A stretch of DNA of 21,650 nt from a virus, in IMG/VR virus record IMGVR_UViG_3300046006_005878, positions 1 to 21,650 of that record. One strand, written 5' to 3'. The notes under the pieces are model-generated. The model did not search any database, was not told the DNA's origin, and saw only the letters and a list, made by a program, of their open reading frames with translations. This document shows, piece after piece, positions 14,674 through 21,496 of the stretch; within the stretch, counting starts at the first letter, position 1, and each line of letters opens with the position of its first letter. The translations under genes and the position numbers were made by a program.

Positions 14674-15267
14674 ATGATCCCCGAATTGCCCCTCACGCTG
14701 GTGCAATCCCTCGAACGCCGCCTCGTCAGTGCCACGGCTGTCTCGGCCTCACCCTTCACCGGCACCGAGGAGGTGCAGGACTGGGGCGGGGAGTGGTGGG
14801 ACTTCGCCATCGAGATGGCGCGGACGACCGGGCGTGACGGCCGCCGTCTCTCGGCCTTCCTCGCAGCCCTTGGCGGTCCGCGCGGGCGGTTCCTGTTCCG
14901 TGACCCGACGATCCGGCAACCGGGGACTACGCTTGCGCCCCTTGTCGCGGGCGGATTCCAGACTGGGGCCACGCTGGTGACCGCCGGATGGCCACCCTTC
15001 TCGGCACCGCTTCTGGCCGGGGACTTCTTCTCGCTTGGGACCGATGCCCAGACCCGGCTCCACCAGCTGACGGCGGACGTGGCGACGGACGAGACCGGAC
15101 AGGCCACACTGGCCTTCGTGCCGCGGCTCCGGACGTCGCCCGTCGATGGCACGCCCCTCGAGATCGCGGCCCCGTCCGTCGTGCTGCGCCTGACCGCCCC
15201 GGTGCCAACCCGGATCGGCCGCGCGGACAGCTTCCTCTTCACCCTCGCCGCCCGGGAGGCGCTATGA
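14674..15267 (+). CDS. Minor tail protein at the gpM position
   Basis: 197-aa protein directly after the tape measure gene, where lambda has gpM (109 aa). It probably belongs to the distal tail/tail-tip complex. The first 80 residues contain a tryptophan-rich strand region (EEVQDWGGEWWDFAIEMART) followed by GRDGRRLSAFLAALGGPRGRFLFRD, in two runs. This pairing of a WW strand and a GRFLFRDP turn is common in siphophage distal tail proteins. The rest is beta rich. I do not assign a named family. GAGAGGAAG precedes the ATG by about 9 nt. Its TGA overlaps the next ATG (ATGA), so the two products are probably made together. Confidence 0.6.
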   Translation: MIPELPLTLVQSLERRLVSATAVSASPFTGTEEVQDWGGEWWDFAIEMARTTGRDGRRLSAFLAALGGPRGRFLFRDPTIRQPGTTLAPLVAGGFQTGATLVTAGWPPFSAPLLAGDFFSLGTDAQTRLHQLTADVATDETGQATLAFVPRLRTSPVDGTPLEIAAPSVVLRLTAPVPTRIGRADSFLFTLAAREAL

Positions 15268-15824
15268 GCCGCGATCTGACGCCTGACTTTGCCGCGGCAT
15301 TGGCGGACCGCGATCTGCGTCCGGTGATCTTCTTCGAGGGCGTCTTTGCTTCCGGCACGGTGCGGCTCTGGTCCGGCCTCGGCGAGATCGGCTGGGCCGG
15401 TCAGTCCTGGTCGGGCGCGGGGGCGCTTCTAGGGCTTGGGGCCATCGAGGAAACCTCCGAGGTGGTGGCGGGCGGCACTTCGGTCTCGCTCTCCGGCATT
15501 CCGCTCGATCTGGTGCAGATGGCGATCGCCGAGGCGCGGCAAGGACTGCCCGGCCGGGTCTGGCTTGGGCTTCTGACCCCGGAGGGCCAGATCATCGCCG
15601 ATCCGGTGCTGGCTTTTGCCGGGCGCCTCGATGTGCCCGAGATCGCCGATGATGCGGAGAGCTGCCGGATCACCATCAGTTACGAAAGCCGTCTGATCGA
15701 TCTCAACACCCCACGCAGCTGGCGCTACACGCATGAAAGCCAGCAGGCGCTCTTTCCCGGCGATCTCGGCTTTGAATATGTGGCTGCGATCCAGGATCGG
15801 GAAATCACCTGGGGGCGGGGATGA
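15264..15824 (+). CDS. Minor tail protein at the gpL position
   Basis: 186-aa tail-tip protein in the place of lambda gpL (232 aa). The start at 15264 was chosen because it overlaps the previous stop as ATGA and has GGGAGG at 15254-15259; a longer in-frame reading from 14988 lies inside the previous gene. The sequence reads as a beta-rich structural protein. After PVIFFEGVFASGTVRLWSGL come TSEVVAGGTSVSLSGIPLDL, VWLGLLTPEGQIIADPV and YESRLIDLNTPRSWRYTHES. The arrangement faintly recalls DUF2163-type hub proteins of phages and gene transfer agents. It lacks the cysteine-rich end of lambda gpL (a single Cys in the body), so no iron-sulfur cluster is expected. The stop overlaps the next start. 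Confidence 0.6.
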   Translation: MSRDLTPDFAAALADRDLRPVIFFEGVFASGTVRLWSGLGEIGWAGQSWSGAGALLGLGAIEETSEVVAGGTSVSLSGIPLDLVQMAIAEARQGLPGRVWLGLLTPEGQIIADPVLAFAGRLDVPEIADDAESCRITISYESRLIDLNTPRSWRYTHESQQALFPGDLGFEYVAAIQDREITWGRG

Positions 15825-16270
15825 CGGATGCGGCAGAAAGAAAGTCGGTCATCGCAGCCATGACGACCCGCCGTCCCGGCTGGGAACTTCGCCTTGCGGA
15901 AGCCATCGAGGCCGCCCGGTGCCTGCCGTTCTCATGGGGGCGGCATGATTGCGCGACCTTCGCCTTCGATCTGCGCCGTGACCTGACCGGGTCCTACGAC
16001 GTCGCGGCCCTTTGGCGTGGCCGCTACACCACGGCGCGCGGCGCGGTCCGGGTGATGCGGCGGCTGGGCTGGCAGTCCCTGGAAGCCGCTGGCCGCGATC
16101 TTCTGGGCGAGCCATTGCCCTCGGTTCCTCTCGCCCAGCGGGGCGATCTGGTGCTGGCGGGTACCGGGCTCGGCTTCGGGGTCTGCCTCGGCGCGCGGGC
16201 GGCCGGGATTGCGCCCGAGGGCCTGGTCCTCGTCCCGCTGTCGTCTTGTGCCTTTGCCTGGCGCATTTAG
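15821..16270 (+). CDS. NlpC/P60-like tail assembly protein at the gpK position (DUF6950-like)
   Basis: 149-aa protein in the place of lambda gpK, which carries an NlpC/P60 cell-wall peptidase domain. The cysteine-bearing motif SWGRHDCATFAFD (38-50) has C44 as the equivalent of the NlpC nucleophile, and QRGDLVLAGT (106-115) matches the strand before the catalytic His in that fold. The His itself is missing: the region reads LGFGVCLGARAAGIA, and the only His in the protein is H42. It fits the phage family I recall as DUF6950, which keeps the same ending (VPLSSCAFAWRI). Enzyme activity is doubtful; it may be a structural relic in the tail tip. The ATG overlaps the preceding stop; a second ATG at 15860 is possible. 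Confidence 0.75.
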   Translation: MTDAAERKSVIAAMTTRRPGWELRLAEAIEAARCLPFSWGRHDCATFAFDLRRDLTGSYDVAALWRGRYTTARGAVRVMRRLGWQSLEAAGRDLLGEPLPSVPLAQRGDLVLAGTGLGFGVCLGARAAGIAPEGLVLVPLSSCAFAWRI

Positions 16271-16285
16271 AAAGAACTGACCCCC

Positions 16286-18826
16286 ATGCCCTTCATCGTC
16301 TCTGCGGTCACGGCCATCGCCGGGGCGATCTCCGGCGTGCTGGCGGCGGGCGGGATCGGTGCGGCGCTGGTGCGGCTTGGCGGCACGCTGCTGCTTTCCT
16401 ATGCCTCCCAGGCCCTGATGCCGAAGCCGAAGGTTGCACTGCAGGCCCGCACGGTCACGGTGCGCGAGCCAGTGGTGCCGCGCGACATGGTGTACGGGCG
16501 GGCAAGGAAGGGCGGTGTCATTGTCTTCCTGCATGCTTCGGGGGCCAAGGACCAGTATCTGCATCTGGTGATCGTGCTGGCCGCGCACCGGGTGAAGTCG
16601 ATCGGGGCGGTCTGGTTCGACGGCGAGATGGCCGTGACCGCGGGCGGCCTCGTCCAAGGTCGCTGGTCGGGCAAGATCTCGGTGGAGAAACGCCTCGGGG
16701 CCGAGGACCAGACCGCCTTCGCCAGCCTTGTGGCCGATGTCCCTGGCAAATGGACCCCCGCACACCGGCTGGCGGGTTGTGCCGCGCTCTATCTTCGGCT
16801 GACCTATGACCCGGATGCCTTCCCCGGCGGCATCCCGAACATCACCGTCGACATCGAAGGAAAGGACGACATCCTCGACCCGCGTACCGGGCTCAGGGGC
16901 TACTCTGAGAACCCGGCCCTCTGCCTTGCCGACTATCTCGCCCAATCCTCTTACGGCGTCGGGGCCGGGATCGGGGCTGCGGATGGGACTGACGTCGAGA
17001 GCGTGATCGAGGCCGCCAATATCTGCGACGAGATGGTGCCACTTGCGACCGGAGGATCGGAACGGCGCTACAGCTGCAATGGTGTCGTCTCGCTCGCGGA
17101 AAGCCCGAAGACGATCATCGAGGGCCTGCTCTCTGCCATGGCCGGGCGCTGCGCGGTGCAGGGCGGCACCTGGCGCATCCATGCCGGGGCGTACCGGGTG
17201 CCCGAAGTCACGCTGACCGCCGATGACGTGCGCGCGGGCGGGCTGGTGCTCGCCACCCGCGTCAGCCAGTCAGCCAACTTCAACGCTGTGCGCGGCCAGT
17301 TCGTGAGCCCGGAGAACGACTGGCAGCCCGACGACTTCCCGGCCTATGCCAGCGAGGTTTATCTCTCCGAGGACGGCAGCGAGCGGAAGTGGCGCGATCT
17401 GTCGCTCCCGTTCACGATCTCGGCGGCCATGGCGCAGCGGCTGGCCAAGATCGAGCTGGAACGTGCCCGGCGCCAGATGACGGTGAAGCTCGCAGGCAAG
17501 CTCGCCGCCTGGCGCGCAGGGGTCGGCGAGATCGTGATGCTCTCCTATGTCCGCTGGGGCTTTGCCGCCAAACCCTTCGAGGTGCAGGGCGTGAGCCTCG
17601 ATCTGACGGCGTCTGGCGATGGCGCGCTTCTCCTGCCGGAACTGGTCCTCCGCGAAACTTCACCCTTGGTCTATGACTGGCAGGCCACCGAAGAAGCAAT
17701 CTATGCGGCGGCCCCGCGCACGACCCTGCCGGGACCGGCCGATGTGCCCGCCCCCGGCACGCCGCATCTCGCCGAGGAGATGTACGAGACCCGCGGCGGG
17801 ACGGGTGTGCGGACGCTCATCAAGGCAAGCTGGACCGAAGCACCTTCGGACTTCGTGCGGGACTACCAGATCCGGGCGCGGCGGGTGCTGGACAAGGACG
17901 GGGTCGCCACTGGCGAGGACTGGATCACGCTCGGGCGCACCGATCAGCTGTTCTGGGAAATCCGCGATGTCAAACCCGGCCGCTGGGAGGTGGCGGTGAA
18001 GTCGCTGTCGGTGATCGGGGTCTCCTCGCCTTACGTCAGCGCCGAGATCGAAATCCTCGGGCTGACCGCCCCGCCTGCGGCGCTGGAAAGCCTGACGATC
18101 CAGACCGCCGGTGGTCTCGCCATCCTGAAATGGTTCCCCTCGGCCGATCTCGACGTACGGATCGGCGGGCGTATCGTCATTCGCCATTCAGGCGCGCTGA
18201 CCGCAACCTGGGCCACCTCGACCAGCATGGACGAGGTGGCGGGCTCCGATGCCGTGGCCCTCGTGCCGCTGAAGCCCGGCACCTATCTTGTCCGGGCACG
18301 GGACAACTCGGGCAATCTCGGGCCCCTCGCCAGCGTCGTGACCAAGGGCGCGCAGGCGCTGCCATTTGCGCCGGTGATGAGCCTTGCCGCTGATCCGGCC
18401 TGGATCGGCGACAAGATCAACGTCGCGGTCGATGGCGCGGCGCTGAAACTCAGCGACATTGCGTTCGAGGGCACGTTCACCTTCCCGGTCGGCATGGACT
18501 TCGGTGCCCTGCGTCTCGTCCGCCTCCGTTCGGAAATCGATGTCGCCGCACTCTCCCTCGCCGGGCTCTTGGATGACCGGACCGCCCTGATCGACAGCTG
18601 GCTCGATGTCGATGACACCGACGGGGCCGAGATCGACGTCATCGTCGAGGCCCGCAGCACCGACGACAATCCAGCGGCAGCACCGGTCTGGTCCGCCTGG
18701 TCCCGGCTCGACAGCTCCGAAGATGAGCTGCGCGCCGTGGAACTGCGCGCGCGGCTCATGTCGGCCAGCCCCGATTACAACGTTCTTGTCTCCAAGCTCC
18801 GCATCCATGCGGAAGAGGTCTTCTGA
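16286..18826 (+). CDS. Tail tip / host specificity protein (gpJ-like, TipJ)
   Basis: 846-aa central tail-tip protein that forms the hub below the tape measure and touches the host surface (lambda gpJ is 1132 aa). Residues 1-45 are strongly hydrophobic (IVSAVTAIAGAISGVLAAGG), not a normal signal peptide. The N-terminal hub part has VREPVVPRDMVYGRARKGGV (about 54-73). The phage-tail_3 hub domain spans about 180-370, with SENPALCLADYLAQSSYGVG. About residues 490-590 and 590-690 look like two fibronectin type III-like domains (WTEAPSDFVRDYQIRARRVL; LTIQTAGGLAILKWFPSADL). The last 150 residues are beta rich and could be a receptor- or fibre-binding part. It is followed directly (TGATG) by the tail fibre gene. 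Confidence 0.92.
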   Translation: MPFIVSAVTAIAGAISGVLAAGGIGAALVRLGGTLLLSYASQALMPKPKVALQARTVTVREPVVPRDMVYGRARKGGVIVFLHASGAKDQYLHLVIVLAAHRVKSIGAVWFDGEMAVTAGGLVQGRWSGKISVEKRLGAEDQTAFASLVADVPGKWTPAHRLAGCAALYLRLTYDPDAFPGGIPNITVDIEGKDDILDPRTGLRGYSENPALCLADYLAQSSYGVGAGIGAADGTDVESVIEAANICDEMVPLATGGSERRYSCNGVVSLAESPKTIIEGLLSAMAGRCAVQGGTWRIHAGAYRVPEVTLTADDVRAGGLVLATRVSQSANFNAVRGQFVSPENDWQPDDFPAYASEVYLSEDGSERKWRDLSLPFTISAAMAQRLAKIELERARRQMTVKLAGKLAAWRAGVGEIVMLSYVRWGFAAKPFEVQGVSLDLTASGDGALLLPELVLRETSPLVYDWQATEEAIYAAAPRTTLPGPADVPAPGTPHLAEEMYETRGGTGVRTLIKASWTEAPSDFVRDYQIRARRVLDKDGVATGEDWITLGRTDQLFWEIRDVKPGRWEVAVKSLSVIGVSSPYVSAEIEILGLTAPPAALESLTIQTAGGLAILKWFPSADLDVRIGGRIVIRHSGALTATWATSTSMDEVAGSDAVALVPLKPGTYLVRARDNSGNLGPLASVVTKGAQALPFAPVMSLAADPAWIGDKINVAVDGAALKLSDIAFEGTFTFPVGMDFGALRLVRLRSEIDVAALSLAGLLDDRTALIDSWLDVDDTDGAEIDVIVEARSTDDNPAAAPVWSAWSRLDSSEDELRAVELRARLMSASPDYNVLVSKLRIHAEEVF

Positions 18827-19701
18827 TGGTCGACTACAACCTTGCCAACCAGTCCGGTGCGCAGTTCCGCGCCGAGTTGAACCTGATCCTCGCCGCACTC
18901 CAGTCCTGCGCCTTCGGGGCTGTGGCACCGACCAACACCACGGCCGGGCAGCTTTGGGTTGACGCATCAGGGGCCAGTCCTATCCTGAAGGTCAGGAATG
19001 CCCTCAACACCGGCTGGATCGCGGTCGGCACGTTAGCCTCCGGCGGGTTCGAACTTGTGGGCACCACCGAGGCCGGGCGGGCGCTGATCGCAGCAGCCAC
19101 GGTTGCGGCGCAACGCACGGCGCTTGGGCTTGGCACCGGGGCCACGCTCGGGCTCGCCAGTCTCGCGCAGGCACAAGCGGGCACGGACAATGCCACGCTG
19201 ATGACGCCCTTGCGGGTGGCGCAGGCCATCGCGGCGCTGGTCGCCGAGGTCTCGAACCTCCTGCCCGATCAGATGGCACCGACGGTCGCCGCCGATACCG
19301 TCCTCCTGAAGCATTGTTCCGGGGGAGGCAGTCTGTCCCTCAGCCATTCCAAATCCGGCTCAGGGACCAGCTATCACTTTCTCGTCGGAGAAACCGGGAT
19401 CACGGCCACGCGCGACTGCGCTCTGCGGGTAGCCTTCGAACAGTCCCGAAGTGGCGATGCAAATACTCAGTTTGGCGCCGTGGTCAGAGATGGCGTGGTG
19501 CTGCAGGAGTGGGGCACCTCCAGCACATCCTGGACCGCGCGCAGCCTCGATGTGACCCTCACGGCCGGCCAGACCCTCTGCATCCGCCTCGGCGCCACCG
19601 GGCGCACCGGCGGCAGCAATGACAGCGTCGACTACACCAGCCTCTCGCTCATCCGTAACGTCCGCTACCTCGCAAACCAGCGCTCTCTGATCGGGATCTG
19701 A
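18826..19701 (+). CDS. Tail fibre / receptor-binding protein
   Basis: 291-aa protein after the tip gene. Residues 30-65 have a small beta motif common in fibre bases (PTNTTAGQLWVDASGASPIL). Residues 97-137 carry tail-fibre-type helical sequence with AQAQAGTDNATLMTPLRVAQ, the usual phage fibre repeat phrase. From about residue 150 a new beta-rich, Gly/Ser/Thr-rich domain begins (LSLSHSKSGSGTSYHFLVGE; SLDVTLTAGQTLCIRLGATG). It resembles a trimeric beta-sandwich head and is the best candidate for the receptor-binding tip. The start overlaps the tip protein stop (TGATG). The next small gene begins 3 nt after its stop and may encode its assembly partner. Confidence 0.8.
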   Translation: MVDYNLANQSGAQFRAELNLILAALQSCAFGAVAPTNTTAGQLWVDASGASPILKVRNALNTGWIAVGTLASGGFELVGTTEAGRALIAAATVAAQRTALGLGTGATLGLASLAQAQAGTDNATLMTPLRVAQAIAALVAEVSNLLPDQMAPTVAADTVLLKHCSGGGSLSLSHSKSGSGTSYHFLVGETGITATRDCALRVAFEQSRSGDANTQFGAVVRDGVVLQEWGTSSTSWTARSLDVTLTAGQTLCIRLGATGRTGGSNDSVDYTSLSLIRNVRYLANQRSLIGI

Positions 19702-19704
19702 TCC

Positions 19705-20157
19705 ATGCAAGCCGAATGGCGCAATGCCGCACGCACCATCCTCGCCTTGACCGAAGACAGCGGCCATGTGGTCATCGTCGAACCAGGCCATGCCCTCTGG
19801 CCCAAGGCCTCGAAAAGACCAGACATCGCGCCCGAACCTGTTCCGGATCCGGAGCCCGAAGATCTCCAGGCCGCGATCCCGCCGCTGACCCGTCGCCAGG
19901 TCTTCATTGCGCTGCACCGACTGGGCTTGTTCAGCGCAGAGGAAGCCATTGCCGCAGCGGCAACCGGCGTCGTTCCTGCAGCCCTTGAGCCCACATTCGC
20001 CGCCCTGTCGGAACCCGACCAGACCGATGCCCGAGTCACCTTTGCCGCCTTCCAGATGGCCTACCGGATCGACCCGATGACCGCGATGATCGCGCGCGCA
20101 GCCGGTCTGTCGGAAGATGACATCGACGCGATCTGGACCGGCTTTGCCTCGGTCTGA
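19705..20157 (+). CDS. Small tail-fibre-associated protein
   Basis: 150-aa protein with two parts. The first 35 residues form a short beta segment (HVVIVEPGHALWP). A Pro/Glu/Asp linker follows at about 40-53 (IAPEPVPDPEPED). The C-terminal 95 residues are helical, with PLTRRQVFIALHRLGLFSAE and a late AARAAGLSEDDIDAIW-type ending. This helical layout (LTRRQ..., a middle stretch with a PMT or similar helix start, and a final ...LSEDDIDAIW) recurs in small proteins next to phage tail fibre genes, often called fibre assembly or fibre-associated proteins. I cannot name a family. It probably helps fold or attach the fibre. Confidence 0.55.
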   Translation: MQAEWRNAARTILALTEDSGHVVIVEPGHALWPKASKRPDIAPEPVPDPEPEDLQAAIPPLTRRQVFIALHRLGLFSAEEAIAAAATGVVPAALEPTFAALSEPDQTDARVTFAAFQMAYRIDPMTAMIARAAGLSEDDIDAIWTGFASV

Positions 20158-20184
20158 CATTCCCTCCAGCAAGAAAGCCTGACA

Positions 20185-20493
20185 ATGACTGACAAACCCA
20201 GCCTCATCAGTGGCGTGGCGCAGGCCTTCCGCGACCACGGCCTGACCGCGGCCCTCACCGCCCTGATCGGTGGCTCCCTGGCACTTGCCGCCGCCGTCAC
20301 CCGAAAGGCCTTCACAAACGAAGCGCTTCTAGAGCGCCTCGACCGTGAGCTTGGCCTCGAGCGGGACCGCGTCGAGCACCAGCGCGCCGAAGACCGCAGG
20401 GCCGACGCCGACCGGCTCGACCGCATCGAGACCGATATCCGCGCCATGCGCGACATGCTCTTCGATGCGTTCCAACGCGGCCGAAGCGACTGA
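20185..20493 (+). CDS. Single-membrane-segment coiled-coil protein, candidate holin
   Basis: 102-aa protein with one predicted membrane helix at about residues 19-39 (GLTAALTALIGGSLALAAAV). A long charged coiled coil follows at about 45-95 (ALLERLDRELGLERDRVEHQ and onward, with heptad-like Leu/Ile spacing). It starts the lysis block just before the endolysin gene, so a holin or holin-regulator role is the best guess; its architecture is not that of the common two- or three-helix holins. A spanin-like role is less likely because spanin candidates lie downstream. The AAGAAAG ahead of the ATG is its ribosome binding site. A stem-loop terminator-like element follows at 20532-20552. Confidence 0.5.
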   Translation: MTDKPSLISGVAQAFRDHGLTAALTALIGGSLALAAAVTRKAFTNEALLERLDRELGLERDRVEHQRAEDRRADADRLDRIETDIRAMRDMLFDAFQRGRSD

Positions 20494-20531
20494 CTGACAA
20501 ACCGACCCAACCAACCTGAACGACACCCCCA

Positions 20532-20552
20532 CCCGCCCCAGAGGCGGGTTTT
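20532..20552 (+). terminator. Intrinsic terminator-like hairpin
   Basis: CCCGCC (20532-20537) pairs with GGCGGG (20543-20548) around a 5-nt loop, followed by TTTT (20549-20552). This is a short but good intrinsic terminator shape. It lies between the holin candidate and the endolysin gene, so it may reduce lysis-gene transcription rather than end the operon, or its function may be lost. The endolysin ribosome binding site GGAGG (20560-20564) lies just beyond. Confidence 0.6.
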
Positions 20553-20570
20553 GCATTTGGAGGATCCATC

Positions 20571-21245
20571 ATGCCGACCACCACCTATGCCCACTTCCGC
20601 GACGCGCCCAAGAGCAGCTGGCGCTGGCCGAACTTCTCACCCGCCGAGATTGCCTGCCGCGGCACCGGTGCGATCAAGATCAACACCGAAGCCATGGACA
20701 AGCTGCAGGCCCTGCGCGACCGTCTGGGCAAGCCGCTGATCGTCCGCTCTGCCTATCGCAGCCCCGAACATAACCGCGCCGTCGGTGGGGCCCCGGCTTC
20801 CAAGCACATGCAGGCCACAGCCTTCGACATCGCCATGTCGAACCACGATCCCGTGGCATTCGAAGCGGCGGCGAGGGCGGTGGGCTTTCTTGGCTTCGGG
20901 TATTACCCCCGCTCTGGCTTCATGCACATCGACCTTGGTCCCGCGCGGTCTTGGGGTGAACCCTTCCCGGTTCGCGCAACACCCTTTGTGCCGGAGATCC
21001 CGCCCGCCCGCGAAGTTCTGGCCGACAGCCGCACCCTGAAAGGCGGTGGGGCTGCAGGCATCGCCACGGTCGGTGCGGCCGGTGTCGAAGTGGCGCAAGA
21101 GGTTCTGGCGGAAACCCAGTCCGCGATCCTGCCCCTCGTGCCCTACCTCGACACCCTGCGCTGGGTGTTCATCGCCGTGGCGTTGATTGGCATCGCCGTC
21201 GCCATCCATGCCCGGATCGATGACTGGAAGCGGGGCCAGCGGTGA
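20571..21245 (+). CDS. Endolysin, peptidase M15-type (Peptidase_M15_3), with C-terminal membrane segment
   Basis: 224-aa zinc peptidase expected to cut peptidoglycan cross-links or stem peptides at the end of infection. The catalytic domain fills residues 15-125. The zinc ligands fit H79 and D86 (SKHMQATAFDIA) and H119 (FMHIDLG), with the substrate strand LIVRSAYRSPEHNRAVGG ahead. These are the hallmarks of the VanY/D-Ala-D-Ala carboxypeptidase-like phage lysins. A hydrophobic helix at about 198-212 (WVFIAVALIGIAVAI) is followed by a basic tail (RIDDWKRGQR). There is no N-terminal signal, so release depends on a holin or on the C-terminal anchor. The ribosome binding site is GGAGG, 6 nt before the ATG. 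The stop overlaps the next start. Confidence 0.9.
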   Translation: MPTTTYAHFRDAPKSSWRWPNFSPAEIACRGTGAIKINTEAMDKLQALRDRLGKPLIVRSAYRSPEHNRAVGGAPASKHMQATAFDIAMSNHDPVAFEAAARAVGFLGFGYYPRSGFMHIDLGPARSWGEPFPVRATPFVPEIPPAREVLADSRTLKGGGAAGIATVGAAGVEVAQEVLAETQSAILPLVPYLDTLRWVFIAVALIGIAVAIHARIDDWKRGQR

Positions 21246-21496
21246 TGGGTTGGATCACCGCCATCCTCGCCAGCGGCCCGGCGCGCAAAACGCTGGGCCT
21301 GATCCTCGCGGCTGCAGCGATCCTGCTGTTCATGTTCAACCTGCGCCGGGCTGGCGAACGCGCCGGGCGATTGGCCGAGCGCCTTTCAACATCGGAGAGA
21401 ACACATGAAATCCAACGTCAGATGCTTGACGCCGCAAGCAACCGCCCCGCTGATCGTGATGCTTTGGCTCGGCGCCTGCGCGATGGCCGGTTCTGA
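21245..21496 (+). CDS. Rz-like inner-membrane spanin (i-spanin)
   Basis: 83-aa protein (84 if the GTG at 21242 is used) with an N-terminal membrane helix at about residues 14-33 (ARKTLGLILAAAAILLFMFN). A charged helical segment (RAGERAGRLAERLSTSERTH) is suited to a coiled coil across the periplasm. This is the Rz layout. The ATG at 21245 was chosen because it forms a TGATG overlap with the endolysin stop; the GTG three bases earlier is possible. Its 3' third overlaps an Rz1-like lipoprotein gene in another frame, as in many phages. It is shorter than lambda Rz (153 aa), so the bridge would be short. Function is inferred from position, topology and overlap. Confidence 0.75.
   Translation: MGWITAILASGPARKTLGLILAAAAILLFMFNLRRAGERAGRLAERLSTSERTHEIQRQMLDAASNRPADRDALARRLRDGRF

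Noticed and set aside
14073-15242. 389-aa minus-strand open frame
   Set aside because: It is antisense to the end of the tape measure gene and the gpM-position gene. Its composition is Ser/Arg/Pro biased, as expected for a shadow frame.
14988-15263. Longer 5' extension of the gpL-position gene
   Set aside because: The extension lies fully inside the preceding gene in another frame and reads as Arg/Pro/Gly-rich shadow. The ATGA overlap at 15264 with GGGAGG is a better start.
15932-17182. 416-aa minus-strand open frame
   Set aside because: It is antisense to the NlpC-like and gpJ-like genes, which are well supported. It has no domain pattern of its own.
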